A stretch of 64,000 bases of DNA from DASSNU01 sp035701265. GTDB lineage: Bacteria; Gemmatimonadota; Gemmatimonadetes; Gemmatimonadales; Gemmatimonadaceae. Under the pieces are notes generated by a model. It was not told the DNA's origin, did not search any database, and worked only from the letters and a program-made list of their open reading frames with translations. The stretch lies in the NCBI GenBank assembly GCA_035701265.1, contig DASSNU010000002.1, positions 62,001-126,000 on the forward strand, read 5' to 3'. The translations under genes were made by a program, and so were the position numbers. Positions 1 through 8,844 of this stretch are shown here, piece after piece. The number at the start of each line of letters is the position of its first letter. Within the stretch, counting starts at the first letter, position 1.

Positions 1-2
1 CC

Positions 3-917
3 ATTGCCGTCGCCGCGGGGCTCTACGTCCTTACAGGCCTCCGCGTGCTCAAGCAGTACGAGCGTGGCGTGATGTTCGTTCTGGGACGCTACACCGCCAC
101 GCGCGGTCCGGGGCTGGTGTTCGTCCCCCCAATTTTCGCAAGCATGCGGCGCGTGTCGCTCCGCATCGTCGCCCTGGACATCCCCGCGCAGGACGTCATC
201 ACGCGCGACAACATTTCCGTGAAGGTGAACGCCGTGCTCTACTTCCGCGTCATGGAGCCGTCGCTCGCCATCATCGAGATCCAGGACTACCTCTACGCCA
301 CCGGCCAGCTGGCGCAGACCACGCTCCTCTCCGTCCTCGGCCAGGTGGAGTTGGACGAGCTGCTCGCCGATCGCCGCAAGGTGAACGACATCCTGAAGCA
401 GATCATCGACGAGCGCACCGACTTCTGGGGCGTGGAGGTGTCGGCAGTCGAGATCAAGGACGTGCTCCTACCCGACACCATGCGCCGCGCCATCGCGCGG
501 CAGGCCGAGGCCGAGCGCGAGCGGCGCGCCAAGGTCATCAGCGCGCAGGGAGAGCTGCAGGCGTCGGAGACGCTGGCCGAGGCCGCGCGCGTGCTCCAGG
601 CGCAGCCGGCATCCATTCAGCTACGCTATCTGCAGACGCTGGCCGAGATCGCGACGGAGAACAACTCGACGACGATCTTTCCGCTCCCCATCGACATCCT
701 GCGGCCGTTCGTGCAGCGGGCGGAAGGTGCGGGTGCGAGCGCAGCGCTCACCGCGTCGCCCGAAGCAGACACGGGAGCGGAAGACGCGCAACTCCCTGCG
801 CCGCGGGCGGCCGATCGAGCCATCCCTCATGCGCCGGCAACGGACCAACTGAATCCGCCGCCGGATGACGTGCGGGCCAAGCGGCCGTCCGCAACCGGAG
901 CGCGCACGGCTACGTAA
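3..917 (+). CDS. Slipin / SPFH-Band 7 membrane protein, 5' end cut by the window
   Basis: The reading frame is open from base 3, so the true start lies upstream. The visible first residues (AVAAGLYVLTGLRVL) are the end of a membrane anchor. An SPFH/Band 7 domain follows, with stomatin/slipin hallmarks: RGPGLVFV, a DVITRDNISV strand, and a long Ala/Glu/Arg-rich helix ending near residue 215 with a LRYLQTLAEIA stretch. The last 70 or so residues are Pro/Ala-rich and look disordered. Slipins form membrane scaffolds and often pair with an NfeD-type protease partner, which would have to lie outside this window. Only the family is certain; substrate and partner are unknown. Confidence 0.88.
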   Translation: MAVAAGLYVLTGLRVLKQYERGVMFVLGRYTATRGPGLVFVPPIFASMRRVSLRIVALDIPAQDVITRDNISVKVNAVLYFRVMEPSLAIIEIQDYLYATGQLAQTTLLSVLGQVELDELLADRRKVNDILKQIIDERTDFWGVEVSAVEIKDVLLPDTMRRAIARQAEAERERRAKVISAQGELQASETLAEAARVLQAQPASIQLRYLQTLAEIATENNSTTIFPLPIDILRPFVQRAEGAGASAALTASPEADTGAEDAQLPAPRAADRAIPHAPATDQLNPPPDDVRAKRPSATGARTAT

Positions 918-1021
918 GGACGGGCGGTGCGTGAGCGAAGGCCGCAGCGTGGGATCGCCATCACCATCGCTCGCGCCATCGCGTGCGCGAGCGACGGGCC
1001 ACCGATCGCGATCGCGTGTGC

Positions 1022-1603
1022 TCAGAAATCGCGCGTCGAGTTGCGCGAGCGGCGCTCGAACTCCTCGTGCCACGTGCTCGGCTCGTACGACACCCCCACC
1101 GCCAGGTTGACCGTCACGCGGCAGGAGATGCCGTAGCCCACCTTCGCCTTCGGCGTCCAGATGGTGGCAAGAGTCGCCTTCCCCGCCTTGATCGCTTCGT
1201 CCTCCGAGCCGTCACCCTTCTGGTACGGCGCCTCGAAGTTCTCCACGCGCATGGTGGGATCGCCGTACTTGTCCGACAGGACGTCGACCATCTGCTTGTA
1301 CACGCCGCGCGCGGCCGCGTCGGGAGTGGCGAGGACGACGTAGACCTTCACCAGCTCGCCGTGCGGGTTGAACATGAGGTACACCGCGGTGAGCTGCTGG
1401 AGCACCGTCGTGCGGAACTGCAGGTCGTGATCGCTGTCCTCTTCGACGAACGTGTATCCCTTCGCGACGAGCGCCGACTTGGCCGAGTCGCGCGAGCTCC
1501 CCCACGCGAGGTCGGCGAACGTCGGCGTTTCCTGAGCGGGCAACACACGCGGAGTGAGCATCGCGAAGCCGAGCGCGAGGGCCAGCACGAGGGAGCGTCG
1601 CAT
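1022..1603 (-). CDS. Secreted hypothetical protein with signal peptide
   Basis: The open frame extends to 1705, but the ATG at 1603 is preferred because it begins a textbook signal peptide: MRRS, then a hydrophobic run LVLALALGFAML, then a cleavage-like VLPAQ. The mature part is about 170 residues. It begins with a FADLAWGSSRDSAKSAL segment seen in small secreted proteins whose repeats start with W-G-x-S, followed by alternating strands (VYLMFNPHGELVKVYVVL). It is convergent with the slipin gene. I do not recognise a named family. An envelope-located role is inferred only from the signal peptide. Confidence 0.7.
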   Translation of the reverse strand: MRRSLVLALALGFAMLTPRVLPAQETPTFADLAWGSSRDSAKSALVAKGYTFVEEDSDHDLQFRTTVLQQLTAVYLMFNPHGELVKVYVVLATPDAAARGVYKQMVDVLSDKYGDPTMRVENFEAPYQKGDGSEDEAIKAGKATLATIWTPKAKVGYGISCRVTVNLAVGVSYEPSTWHEEFERRSRNSTRDF

Positions 1604-1925
1604 GGTGGGAAGGGCGAGAGGGTTGTGTGCGCGGAAGGCCTGTGAGGCGCCGGGGCACTGTGGATCGCGTGCATCCGGCGCGGTGCTAACGGGGCAGACG
1701 GGCAAGGGTGCCCGGGTGTAACGGCGGGGGCCGCGCTCTGGGACGTTGCGGCGCTGGAGTCGAGGAGAACGCAGGCGTTCCGCGCGACGGACGGCGCATG
1801 CCCATGTGGCGAGCGCAACGCGCTCCGACCACAGGACGTGCCGCCGGGGCCGGTCGGTCGGGAACGCGACAGCGGCGTGGATGAGCGCGGCGGCGCGTGC
1901 CGGCGCAGCGCCGCCACTGCACGCG
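1604..1925. other. Intergenic region without a supported gene
   Basis: This 322-base stretch lies between the 5' end of the secreted hypothetical gene and the 3' end of the YetF-like gene, both on the minus strand. It should hold the promoter of the former and the end of the sulfate-ester operon. No convincing hairpin with a T-run and no clear -35/-10 pair was seen. Open frames here are arginine-rich shadows. Confidence 0.5.
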
Positions 1926-2501
1926 TCAGTCGAGCTCCACGCGCACAGTGAGCACGCCGTCCCTCACGGACACGTCCGTGGCTCGTGGGGACCGCTCCGC
2001 CGGCACGACGCTGATTTTCCCACTGCGCTCCATGTAGGCACGCTCGATCGTCGACATGTCGGTGGTGTTGTGCTCCAACCGGAGGTGTTGCTCCAGGTCA
2101 CGCCGGGACAGTCCGCTCTTCCGCAAACCCTCCTCCTGGATCTCACCGTCGCGAATGAGCAGTTGTCGGTGCCCCTTCACGAGCGGTCCGAACCAGTCGA
2201 GGCGAGCAGCGAGATGCGCCAACAACCAATGCATGCCCACCAGCACCGCACCAGCGACGATGGTCGGCACGAACGGCGCGGATCCGTTGATCGCGCTGCT
2301 CATGATCGAACCGAGCATGATGGCGACGATGACGTCGAACGCCGAGGCCCTGCTGAGAAAGCGCTTGCTGCCGAATCGGACGATCGCCAGCGCACACACG
2401 TAGATGACGATGGTGCGCAGCGCCATCTGCCATGCGGCCAGGTCGCCGATGTCGCGCCCGAGCCCGAGCAGATGGCCGATCCCTTCCTGTATCGTGTCCA
2501 C
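1926..2501 (-). CDS. YetF-like DUF421 membrane protein
   Basis: The frame is open far upstream, but the start is the GTG at 2501. It shares one base with the TAG stop of the SulP gene and is preceded by GGAGGGAG. The 191-residue product has three N-terminal membrane segments (about residues 18-35, 45-60, 65-85) followed by a cytoplasmic part with the family pattern GPLVKGHRQLLIRDGEI and LRKSGLSRRDLEQHLR. DUF421 proteins such as Bacillus YetF are small membrane proteins of poorly known function. Overlap with the SulP gene implies translational coupling. Any role in sulfate or anion transport is inference from context. Confidence 0.85.
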   Translation of the reverse strand: MDTIQEGIGHLLGLGRDIGDLAAWQMALRTIVIYVCALAIVRFGSKRFLSRASAFDVIVAIMLGSIMSSAINGSAPFVPTIVAGAVLVGMHWLLAHLAARLDWFGPLVKGHRQLLIRDGEIQEEGLRKSGLSRRDLEQHLRLEHNTTDMSTIERAYMERSGKISVVPAERSPRATDVSVRDGVLTVRVELD

Positions 2502-4264
2502 TACGCTCCCTCCTGTCGATCTGCCAGCCACGCCTCGGCATCGGCGAGCGCGGCCCGTGTAGAGTCGCCCACGATCGGAGTCGCATCGAACAGCCGGATC
2601 GGGCCGGAGCGCTGGAGTTTGCCCGCGTGGACGAGCTGCTCGTGCGCGTGGCGACCGATGCCGCTGAGATAGAGTCGTCCGCCCGCCGACTGGAGCTCGT
2701 CCGCATAGTGCGTGAGGACATCCAGTAACGTGGCGCCCGGCGTCGTGCGCCCGCGGAGGCGGAGGATCACCACGGGGTTCTTGGCGTCCCCCGGACGCGG
2801 CAGCCGTTGTTCGAGCGTCCGAGCGCCGGCGTAGAACAGATGGCCGTAGACGTCGAGCACCGTGACGCCGTTGCCGCAGAGCCGGCGCTCCGGCTCGCGT
2901 TCCTCGATGCGGCCGTCGGGTCGGATCACGAGCTGCACGATCGAGATGTCGGCCGCCGATTCGTTCACGTACAGCAGTGCCGCGAGCACGACGCCGATGC
3001 CCACCGCTGCCTGGATCGGCAGAAAGAGCGTACCGAGAAAGGTGGTGCTTGCCGCGAGGCGCGATGGCCACCCGGTATACCACACCGCGCGCAGTGCGCC
3101 CAGTCTGATGCTTCCCGCGCCGGCGAGAAGAAGAAGCGCTCCCAGTGCCGGCATGGCGACGTACGAGACCAGATCCGGTACACCCAACACGAGTACGGCC
3201 ATCCACGCGCCCGCGGACACGGCCGCCCAACGCGACCGCGCCCCGCCGATCACACCGAGCGCCGTCGCACTGAGGGAGCCGCCCACGGGAAGCCCGTGGA
3301 AGAATCCCGACGCGACGTTCGCAGCTCCCTGCGCAGTCATGTCACGCCGCACGCTCGTCGGCGTGCCGTCGGCGTTCGGTACGTTCTGACTGACGCCGAC
3401 GCCCTGCACCAGGGCGACAATCGCGACGGAGAGCGCCCCGGTGATCACACCCGGTGCGAAATCCGACAGCGACGGGAGCGAGGGGATCGGCATGCCGCCC
3501 GGCATGTCGCCAACGTGGCTCACGATGCGGACGCTGCTGAGGCGCGCAACGGCAACGATGGCCGACGGGACGACGATCGCCACCAACCGCCCCACGGCGC
3601 CGAGCTTCGTGCGCGGCAGCATGATGGCGAGGACGAGCGCGATCACGGCCATGGTCAGCGTCGCCAGATCGACCTGGCAGACGTGCGCCAGCAGATCGAC
3701 GGTCTGCGCGACGCGGTTGCTCCCATTGGTCTCCATCCCGGCGATCGTCGGCAACTGGCTCATGATCAACAGCACCGAGACTCCGGTGAGGAATCCGGTC
3801 GTCACCGAGAAGGACACGAACCGCGTGAGTCGTCCCAGGCCGAGCGCGCCGAAGAGAAGTTGCGAGACGCCGGCGAGCACCACCATCACGAAAAGCGCCG
3901 TCGTCCGGCGCTCCTCCGGCAAGCCGGCCAGTGCCTGACTGGCGGTGATCGATGCCGCGGCAGTCGTGGTGATCACCATGAGCTGCGTGCTGGAGAGCAG
4001 TCCGCCGACGATCGGCCCCGCCATGGTGGCGTAGAGGCCGTAGATGGGGTTCACGCCCACGAGAAAGCCGTTGGCCATGCCATCGGGCACGTTGGCGACG
4101 GCGAGACTCAGCCCTGCAACGGCATCGGTGCGCAGCGTCGACCGGCGGGGCAGGCGCGCGTGGAGGTAGTTTGCCACGATCGCACGGAGCTGGCCGAGCC
4201 CGGGCAGGTCGACCTGGGGCTGGGCGTCGCGATCTGCGGTCACCTCATCCGACGTGGTGGCCAC
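2501..4264 (-). CDS. SulP-family (SLC26-like) anion transporter with C-terminal STAS domain
   Basis: This 587-residue inner-membrane protein has the SulP layout. A hydrophobic core of 10-14 segments opens with DAVAGLSLAVANVPDGMANG and GLYATMAGPIVGGL (the conserved entry region). A C-terminal STAS domain spans roughly the last 140 residues (NGVTVLDVYGHLFYAGA onward). The GTG at 4264 is chosen because GGAGGAGG lies just upstream; a GTG at 4285 is possible but has no such site. SulP proteins move sulfate, bicarbonate or other anions. Position directly after a sulfatase suggests sulfate handling, either export of released sulfate or exchange. The substrate cannot be read from sequence. Confidence 0.9.
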   Translation of the reverse strand: MATTSDEVTADRDAQPQVDLPGLGQLRAIVANYLHARLPRRSTLRTDAVAGLSLAVANVPDGMANGFLVGVNPIYGLYATMAGPIVGGLLSSTQLMVITTTAAASITASQALAGLPEERRTTALFVMVVLAGVSQLLFGALGLGRLTRFVSFSVTTGFLTGVSVLLIMSQLPTIAGMETNGSNRVAQTVDLLAHVCQVDLATLTMAVIALVLAIMLPRTKLGAVGRLVAIVVPSAIVAVARLSSVRIVSHVGDMPGGMPIPSLPSLSDFAPGVITGALSVAIVALVQGVGVSQNVPNADGTPTSVRRDMTAQGAANVASGFFHGLPVGGSLSATALGVIGGARSRWAAVSAGAWMAVLVLGVPDLVSYVAMPALGALLLLAGAGSIRLGALRAVWYTGWPSRLAASTTFLGTLFLPIQAAVGIGVVLAALLYVNESAADISIVQLVIRPDGRIEEREPERRLCGNGVTVLDVYGHLFYAGARTLEQRLPRPGDAKNPVVILRLRGRTTPGATLLDVLTHYADELQSAGGRLYLSGIGRHAHEQLVHAGKLQRSGPIRLFDATPIVGDSTRAALADAEAWLADRQEGA

Positions 4265-4295
4265 CGCCGACCTCCTCCGGTGCACCGGTCACACC

Positions 4296-6032
4296 CTACC
4301 GAGGCCACGTTGGCGCTGTCTCCTCCCGTTTCGCCACCTTCGTGCGCGACCGTTGATCGGGGGTGGTCCGGACGCTCAGGTCGCGCACCTCACGGGTACC
4401 GAACAGGTCGAGATCGAACGGCGCCCGGTCATCGCCGATCTCGCGAAGCACGAGTGCGTGCAACTTCGCGAGCATGCGTGCCACGAGCGTGCGATCGTGC
4501 GCCGGGTGCGCGGGGTTCCCCAGATTCTCCATCTCGCCGGGATCGTGCACGAGGTCGTGCAGTGTCACGTCGCTCGTGGCGTACAGCTCATCGACGGTCG
4601 CGGGATTGCCGTACGCGTCGGGGCTGAACCAACGCACGAGCTTGTACTGGCCGTCCACGATCGCGCGGTAGAACGTGCGGATGCCGAAATCCGGCGCACC
4701 GAACTGTCGTCCTGCGGCGTGCAGTCGCGTCCGCGCGTCGCCGCGCGCCGGAGGCCGCTCGCTCATGTCGACGAGCGCTTGCAGAGCGCCGCTGATCGAC
4801 CACGCGTTGTCGAGCGAATGGAGTCCGTCCCAGCAGAGGAGCGCACCGTCGGCCGGTGCGCGCGGGCTTCCGCGCGGGCCATCGGCCGTCGGGTCGAACA
4901 CGACACCACGCAGGCTGCGACCCCGGAGCTGCGGATATCGCTCGCGGATCGCCCGCTCATCGAGCCCCGCGAACTCGAGCAGCGTGGGCGCAAGATCCAG
5001 GTGCGACCCCACGGCGGCCGTGCGCTCGCCCCGAGGTCCGCCGGGGGCACACACCGTGAGGTTGACGAGAGCCGCCTCGTCGAAGTGGATCGCGCCCTTC
5101 TGGGTCATCCGGTGCGCCCCATTCATCTCGCCGTGATCCTCGGTGCCGATGACGATGGTGTCCTCCCACAGGCCGAGGCGGTCGAGCGCATCGAGCACCC
5201 GACCGAATTGATGGTCGACCAGCCGCATGCAGTTGATGAGGTAATTGCGGCGCTTGAGCCAGAGATCATCGCGGTCATCCGGCACGCGCCCGTAGTGCAT
5301 GGCAATGAACTCTCGGTAGCTCCGCACGCCGTAGGGCTGGAGCCGGGAGTCGTCGGCGAAGTTGTCCGGCAGCCGCACGTCCCACGCGGACGCGAACCAG
5401 CTCAACCGTTGCGTGGTCGACTGCAGTCCGGCGATCGCACCCGTCGGGAGTGGCGCCTCGATGCGATCGGACTGGTAGAACATGATGTCGTGGGGATTGA
5501 TGAGACTGCACACCAGCAGCCACGGCTGCCCGAGTCGCGGCGCTCGGCGCTCCAGCCAGTCGATCGTCTCGAACACGGCGGTGCCATCGAGCTGCGCGCC
5601 TTGCAGCGGCGCCCCGTACATCTCGCCCCACTGCTGGTAGTCGGCAAAGCCGTACCGCTCCAGCGCGTCCTCGCTGCGCGCCACCGCGGACAGATGCCAC
5701 TTCCCCTTGAATGCCGTATAGTAGCCCTGCTCCCGCATCATGTGGCCGATCGTAGGGATACGGGCTGACAACTCGGTGATCCACGCAAAGTTCGTGTTGT
5801 CCCAGAGACCGGTCTCCTTGGCGTGCACGCCGGTCCACATGGTGGCGCGTGATGGCGTGCAGATCGGGACGGTACAGTAGTGATGGTCAAAGCTCACGCC
5901 GCGCGCCTCGAGGCGCTCCAGCGCGGGAAAGTGCACGCCCTCCGGCAGCTGCATGTGCGTCTGCCACTGGTCCATGCACAGGATCAGGATGTTGGGCTTC
6001 CGGGTTCGCTCAACCACGGTCCTGTCCGTCAT
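4296..6032 (-). CDS. Type I sulfatase (alkaline phosphatase superfamily)
   Basis: The 578-residue product carries the S1 sulfatase signature CTPSR at residues 58-62; the Cys is the one oxidised to formylglycine in this family. The N-terminal metal site is NILILCMDQ, and a second conserved block reads TEDHGEMNGAHR. The ATG at 6032 follows GGAGG by a good spacing and overlaps the upstream transporter gene by 23 bases; an upstream ATG at 6068 lacks support. No signal peptide is evident, so hydrolysis is probably cytoplasmic. The MDQ variant of the metal motif resembles choline-sulfatase-like and phosphonate-monoester-hydrolase-like members. The exact ester is unknown. The maturase is encoded two genes upstream. 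Confidence 0.92.
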   Translation of the reverse strand: MTDRTVVERTRKPNILILCMDQWQTHMQLPEGVHFPALERLEARGVSFDHHYCTVPICTPSRATMWTGVHAKETGLWDNTNFAWITELSARIPTIGHMMREQGYYTAFKGKWHLSAVARSEDALERYGFADYQQWGEMYGAPLQGAQLDGTAVFETIDWLERRAPRLGQPWLLVCSLINPHDIMFYQSDRIEAPLPTGAIAGLQSTTQRLSWFASAWDVRLPDNFADDSRLQPYGVRSYREFIAMHYGRVPDDRDDLWLKRRNYLINCMRLVDHQFGRVLDALDRLGLWEDTIVIGTEDHGEMNGAHRMTQKGAIHFDEAALVNLTVCAPGGPRGERTAAVGSHLDLAPTLLEFAGLDERAIRERYPQLRGRSLRGVVFDPTADGPRGSPRAPADGALLCWDGLHSLDNAWSISGALQALVDMSERPPARGDARTRLHAAGRQFGAPDFGIRTFYRAIVDGQYKLVRWFSPDAYGNPATVDELYATSDVTLHDLVHDPGEMENLGNPAHPAHDRTLVARMLAKLHALVLREIGDDRAPFDLDLFGTREVRDLSVRTTPDQRSRTKVAKREETAPTWPR

Positions 6033-6939
6033 CGTGCCTCCAGCGCGTACGTGGTGGTGCAGGCGCACCGATCACCGGCAACCGCGGCGTGCTGACGCCA
6101 ATGAGGTGATCGCGGCCGAGTCCCCTCGCGAGAATGAGGAGGATGGCGAGGCTGGCTGTGCTGGCGACCGTCATCACGACCAGCACGTTCGCGTCGGCGA
6201 AGTCCTGCGCCGCGACGATGAGACCCGCGGCGGTATTGCGCTGTGCGGTCCCCAGCGCCCCGACGTCCTCGAGGTGGTCCCTGCCCCATCCCGCCACGTA
6301 GCCGACACCGAAGGCGAGGAGGATGAAGACCATAGCGGCCGCCAGGGCACCCGATGTGATGATGCCACCCAGGTTCGGGAAGTAGCCGATCACAATCGCC
6401 ACCAGAACCACGTACAGGGCAATGTTCGACAGTAGGGCCACCCACGGCTGCACCGCACGCGCCGGACCGGTCGCGAGGCGCGCGACGAGCATGCCGACGC
6501 CGAGCGGCACCAGCATCTGTCGGAGCAGGGTGCGGGCGATCACCCCCGCGTCCCCGCTGGCCCCGTTCACGACGAGCGGCAGAACGAGCGGCATGTAGAC
6601 GATCGTCGCAAGCACGAGGAGCATCATGATGGCCGCGCCGAGCGCCAGGTGATGCTTCGCCAACTGCGTGAGCTTGATGAGAAACGGCGCGCCTGCACCG
6701 AGGCTGAAGATGAGCAGCCCTGTCCGATACGCGGGTGGCAACGACGTGACGCTCAGGATGACGATCATCAGGAGCGGCACGACGACAAAGTTCGCGACGA
6801 GCATCCGGAGCACGTAGTGCCACTTCCGCAGGTAGCGCACGATCTCCGAGGGCTTCTGCGTCAACCCCACGTTCAGCATGGTCGCGATCACAAAGACCGG
6901 GACCGCGAACCGGGCGATCGTGCGGCAGACCTCGAACAT
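6010..6939 (-). CDS. Bile acid:sodium symporter (BASS/SLC10-like) family transporter
   Basis: This 309-residue protein is almost entirely membrane-embedded, with about nine or ten hydrophobic segments. It has BASS-like features: an early VFVIATMLNVGLT helix, the GAGAPFLIKLTQ region, and a late crossover segment with GALGTAQRNTAAGLIVAAQDF, which matches the family's conserved A-x-x-x-R/Q-N motif. The ATG directly abuts the stop of the FGE gene, and the 3' end overlaps the sulfatase start. BASS proteins import bile acids, steroid sulfates and other organic anions with sodium. Import of a sulfated organic substrate for the sulfatase is a reasonable inference. Confidence 0.85.
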   Translation of the reverse strand: MFEVCRTIARFAVPVFVIATMLNVGLTQKPSEIVRYLRKWHYVLRMLVANFVVVPLLMIVILSVTSLPPAYRTGLLIFSLGAGAPFLIKLTQLAKHHLALGAAIMMLLVLATIVYMPLVLPLVVNGASGDAGVIARTLLRQMLVPLGVGMLVARLATGPARAVQPWVALLSNIALYVVLVAIVIGYFPNLGGIITSGALAAAMVFILLAFGVGYVAGWGRDHLEDVGALGTAQRNTAAGLIVAAQDFADANVLVVMTVASTASLAILLILARGLGRDHLIGVSTPRLPVIGAPAPPRTRWRHDDGQDRG

Positions 6940-7986
6940 TCACGGGCTCGGCCGGACCGTGCCGCTCGCGTCCGCTCTCGCGCGCACGATGCAGCGAAAG
7001 CCGATGTGACTCGCCGAAGAATCGACGGCCTGCGGCTGCCGCGCCGCGGGACGGTAGCGCAGGCAATAGCCAGGCGCGCAGAGGTGCGAGCCGCCCTTGA
7101 GCACACGCTGCGGGATATGCGGGACAGACGGCTCGTCATCACCACGCGTGCTCGCGCGTGCCTCGCGTGCGTGGGTCGCGGCGCAACACATCGTCCCGGG
7201 GCGCGACGTGCGGTCCGGCGCGGAACGCGACGCGTAGTGCGGCACGAAGATGTCGCACGTCCATTCCCACACGTTGCCCGCCATGTCGTGCAGGCCGTAG
7301 CCATTCGGCGGAAATGCCCCGACGGGCGACGTACGCTCATAGCCGTCGGTCGCGAGGTTCTCCCAGGGGAAATCGCCCTGCCACGTGTTCGCCATCATGC
7401 GGCCGCCGGGGGCGAACTGGTCCCCCCACACGTACGTCGCGCCCTCGAGACCGCCGCGTGCCGCGCGCTCCCACTCGGCTTCCGTCGGCAGCGACTTCTG
7501 CGCCCACCGCGCGTAGGCGAGTGCGTCCGCGTGCGCGATGTGCGTCACCGGATGCTGCTCGCGCCCCGCGATCGAGCTGTCCGGTCCTTCCGGGTGGCGC
7601 CAACACGCGTCAGGAATGTACGCCCACCACGCACGCACGTCGTGCCGCGGCACGCGCCGATGCGGCTGCGTGAACACGAGCGACCCAGGGACCAGCAGCG
7701 AGCGATCCACTCCGGGATACCGCGCCGGATCCGGCGCCTGCTCGGCGACGGTGATGTATCCTGTACCGTCGACGAAGCGCTGAAACTCCTCGACCGTTAC
7801 CGGATGTTCGTCCATCCAGAAGCCGTCCACCGCGGCGCGGTGCGCCGGCCGCTCTTCCGGATAGAAGTCGTTCGCACCCATGAGGAATGCGCCGCCTGGA
7901 ATCCAGCGCATGGGCGCGCTGCTGTCCCGCCCGCTGGCCATGATGCGTGCCGGTGCGCACACTGTGCGCCCGCGCGCGTGCCGCAC
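6940..7986 (-). CDS. Formylglycine-generating enzyme (sulfatase maturase, SUMF1/FGE type)
   Basis: The enzyme converts the sulfatase active-site Cys to formylglycine with oxygen and copper. The fold is recognisable from MRWIPGGAFLMG (near residue 26), LPTEAEWERAARGG (about 166-179) and GLHDMAGNVWEWT (about 231-243). The C-terminal block RVLKGGSHLCAPGYCLRYR contains both catalytic cysteines, C303 and C308, in the human FGE pattern, so this is a genuine FGE rather than one of the many non-catalytic FGE-fold proteins. The start is ambiguous: GTG 7986 or ATG 7941, neither with a strong ribosome site. It heads the operon that encodes its probable client sulfatase. Confidence 0.92.
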   Translation of the reverse strand: MRHARGRTVCAPARIMASGRDSSAPMRWIPGGAFLMGANDFYPEERPAHRAAVDGFWMDEHPVTVEEFQRFVDGTGYITVAEQAPDPARYPGVDRSLLVPGSLVFTQPHRRVPRHDVRAWWAYIPDACWRHPEGPDSSIAGREQHPVTHIAHADALAYARWAQKSLPTEAEWERAARGGLEGATYVWGDQFAPGGRMMANTWQGDFPWENLATDGYERTSPVGAFPPNGYGLHDMAGNVWEWTCDIFVPHYASRSAPDRTSRPGTMCCAATHAREARASTRGDDEPSVPHIPQRVLKGGSHLCAPGYCLRYRPAARQPQAVDSSASHIGFRCIVRARADASGTVRPSP

Positions 7987-8340
7987 GTGAACCGCCGGAC
8001 CGCGACAGGGAGGCCCGCGTCGCCGACCGGTGGCGCCCTGAAGAACGCGTCGATCTGGGGCACGTGATCGCAGCCCGGGCGGTTGAGAGGCAGCGGTAGG
8101 CTGTGGCGTGGCACTCCACGCGTCCGGTCAGCGGATAGCGAGCCGTCCTTTTCGATCCGTCGCCGTGTGGTCGCGGACCGATCGGGCGGGCCCAGGCTCC
8201 AGGGGGTGAGTTCGTTTCCGTGTTGGTCCCGCGCGGTTCAGCGCGCCGAAAATACCTCCGAAGAATCGGAAGTGCCGCTGCGGCCGAGACTTGGCCAGTG
8301 CGCCTGGGGAGCTGAAGTGCCGCCCCCCCCCCACGCGCCG
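7987..8340. other. Intergenic region upstream of the sulfatase operon
   Basis: These 354 bases separate the FGE start from the 3' end of the RES reading frame, both on the minus strand. The region must contain the sulfatase-operon promoter, but I could not pick a convincing -35/-10 pair. A C-run near 8322-8331 is the only low-complexity feature. Open frames here are shadows. Confidence 0.5.
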
Positions 8341-8824
8341 TTACGCTCGCCGATCCTCGCGCAGTCGCAGGTCGTAGCCCCACCGCCGCACGGTGTTCGA
8401 GCGCACGTCACCCATTCCCGCGTGACGCGGGTTGATGAGCACGTTGAATTCCTCCGCCACGATGGCTGACGGCACCTGGGCCAGGAGCGTCTTGCCGCTC
8501 CTGGCCCAGCCTGTCCCCCATTCGATGGATGTCGCTCCGGCCGGCTCCGCATCCCACGCCGCGTGGCGGCGCGGTTCGAACACCACGCGGCCCTTCCAGT
8601 CCTGCCATGGCAGACGGATCTCGACCAGATAGCGGTTCAGCGGCAGGTCGCCTGCGCCCAGGTGCACGAGTGTCTCCAAACACGCCAGCGCGCGCGAGGT
8701 GGACGCGTACAGCATGGGCGTTCCCTTCCGATTTCCACCTCCCGCCGCTGCGTGCCGCGCGTGCGCCGGTGACGTCGTGAGCGGCGGAGGCGGGCGTTTC
8801 GATGGCGATCCGCCACACCGTCAC
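8341..8824 (-). pseudogene. RES-domain toxin gene, interrupted by a frameshift
   Basis: RES toxins degrade NAD+ and are paired with Xre/ParS-type antitoxins. Here the expected N-terminus (VWRIAIETPAS then GGRWKSEG) starts at the GTG at 8824, 20 bases after the antitoxin stop. The rest (MLYASTSRALACLETLVHL then VEIRLP, EEFNVLINPRHAG) is in another frame. The switch falls between about 8717 and 8730, at GGAAGGGAACGCCC on the coding strand; removing one base restores GGRW-SEG-TPMLYAS. The conserved Arg of GGRW and Tyr of LYAS lie on opposite sides of the shift, so the unrepaired gene should not make an active toxin. A sequencing error is the alternative. Confidence 0.8.
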
Positions 8825-8844
8825 TTCGCGCCGCCGTCCAGGAC

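Noticed and set aside
2502..3230. An N-terminal extension of the YetF-like protein
   Set aside because: It overlaps the SulP gene, is Arg-rich, and the GTG at 2501 has a good ribosome site and the family's start.
4296..6032. Assigning the sulfatase as choline sulfatase
   Set aside because: The metal motif variant fits loosely, but no choline-pathway genes are nearby and the family contains many substrates.
6940..7986. A non-catalytic FGE-fold protein
   Set aside because: Both catalytic cysteines (C303, C308) and the surrounding human-FGE-like pattern are present, and a client sulfatase is in the operon.
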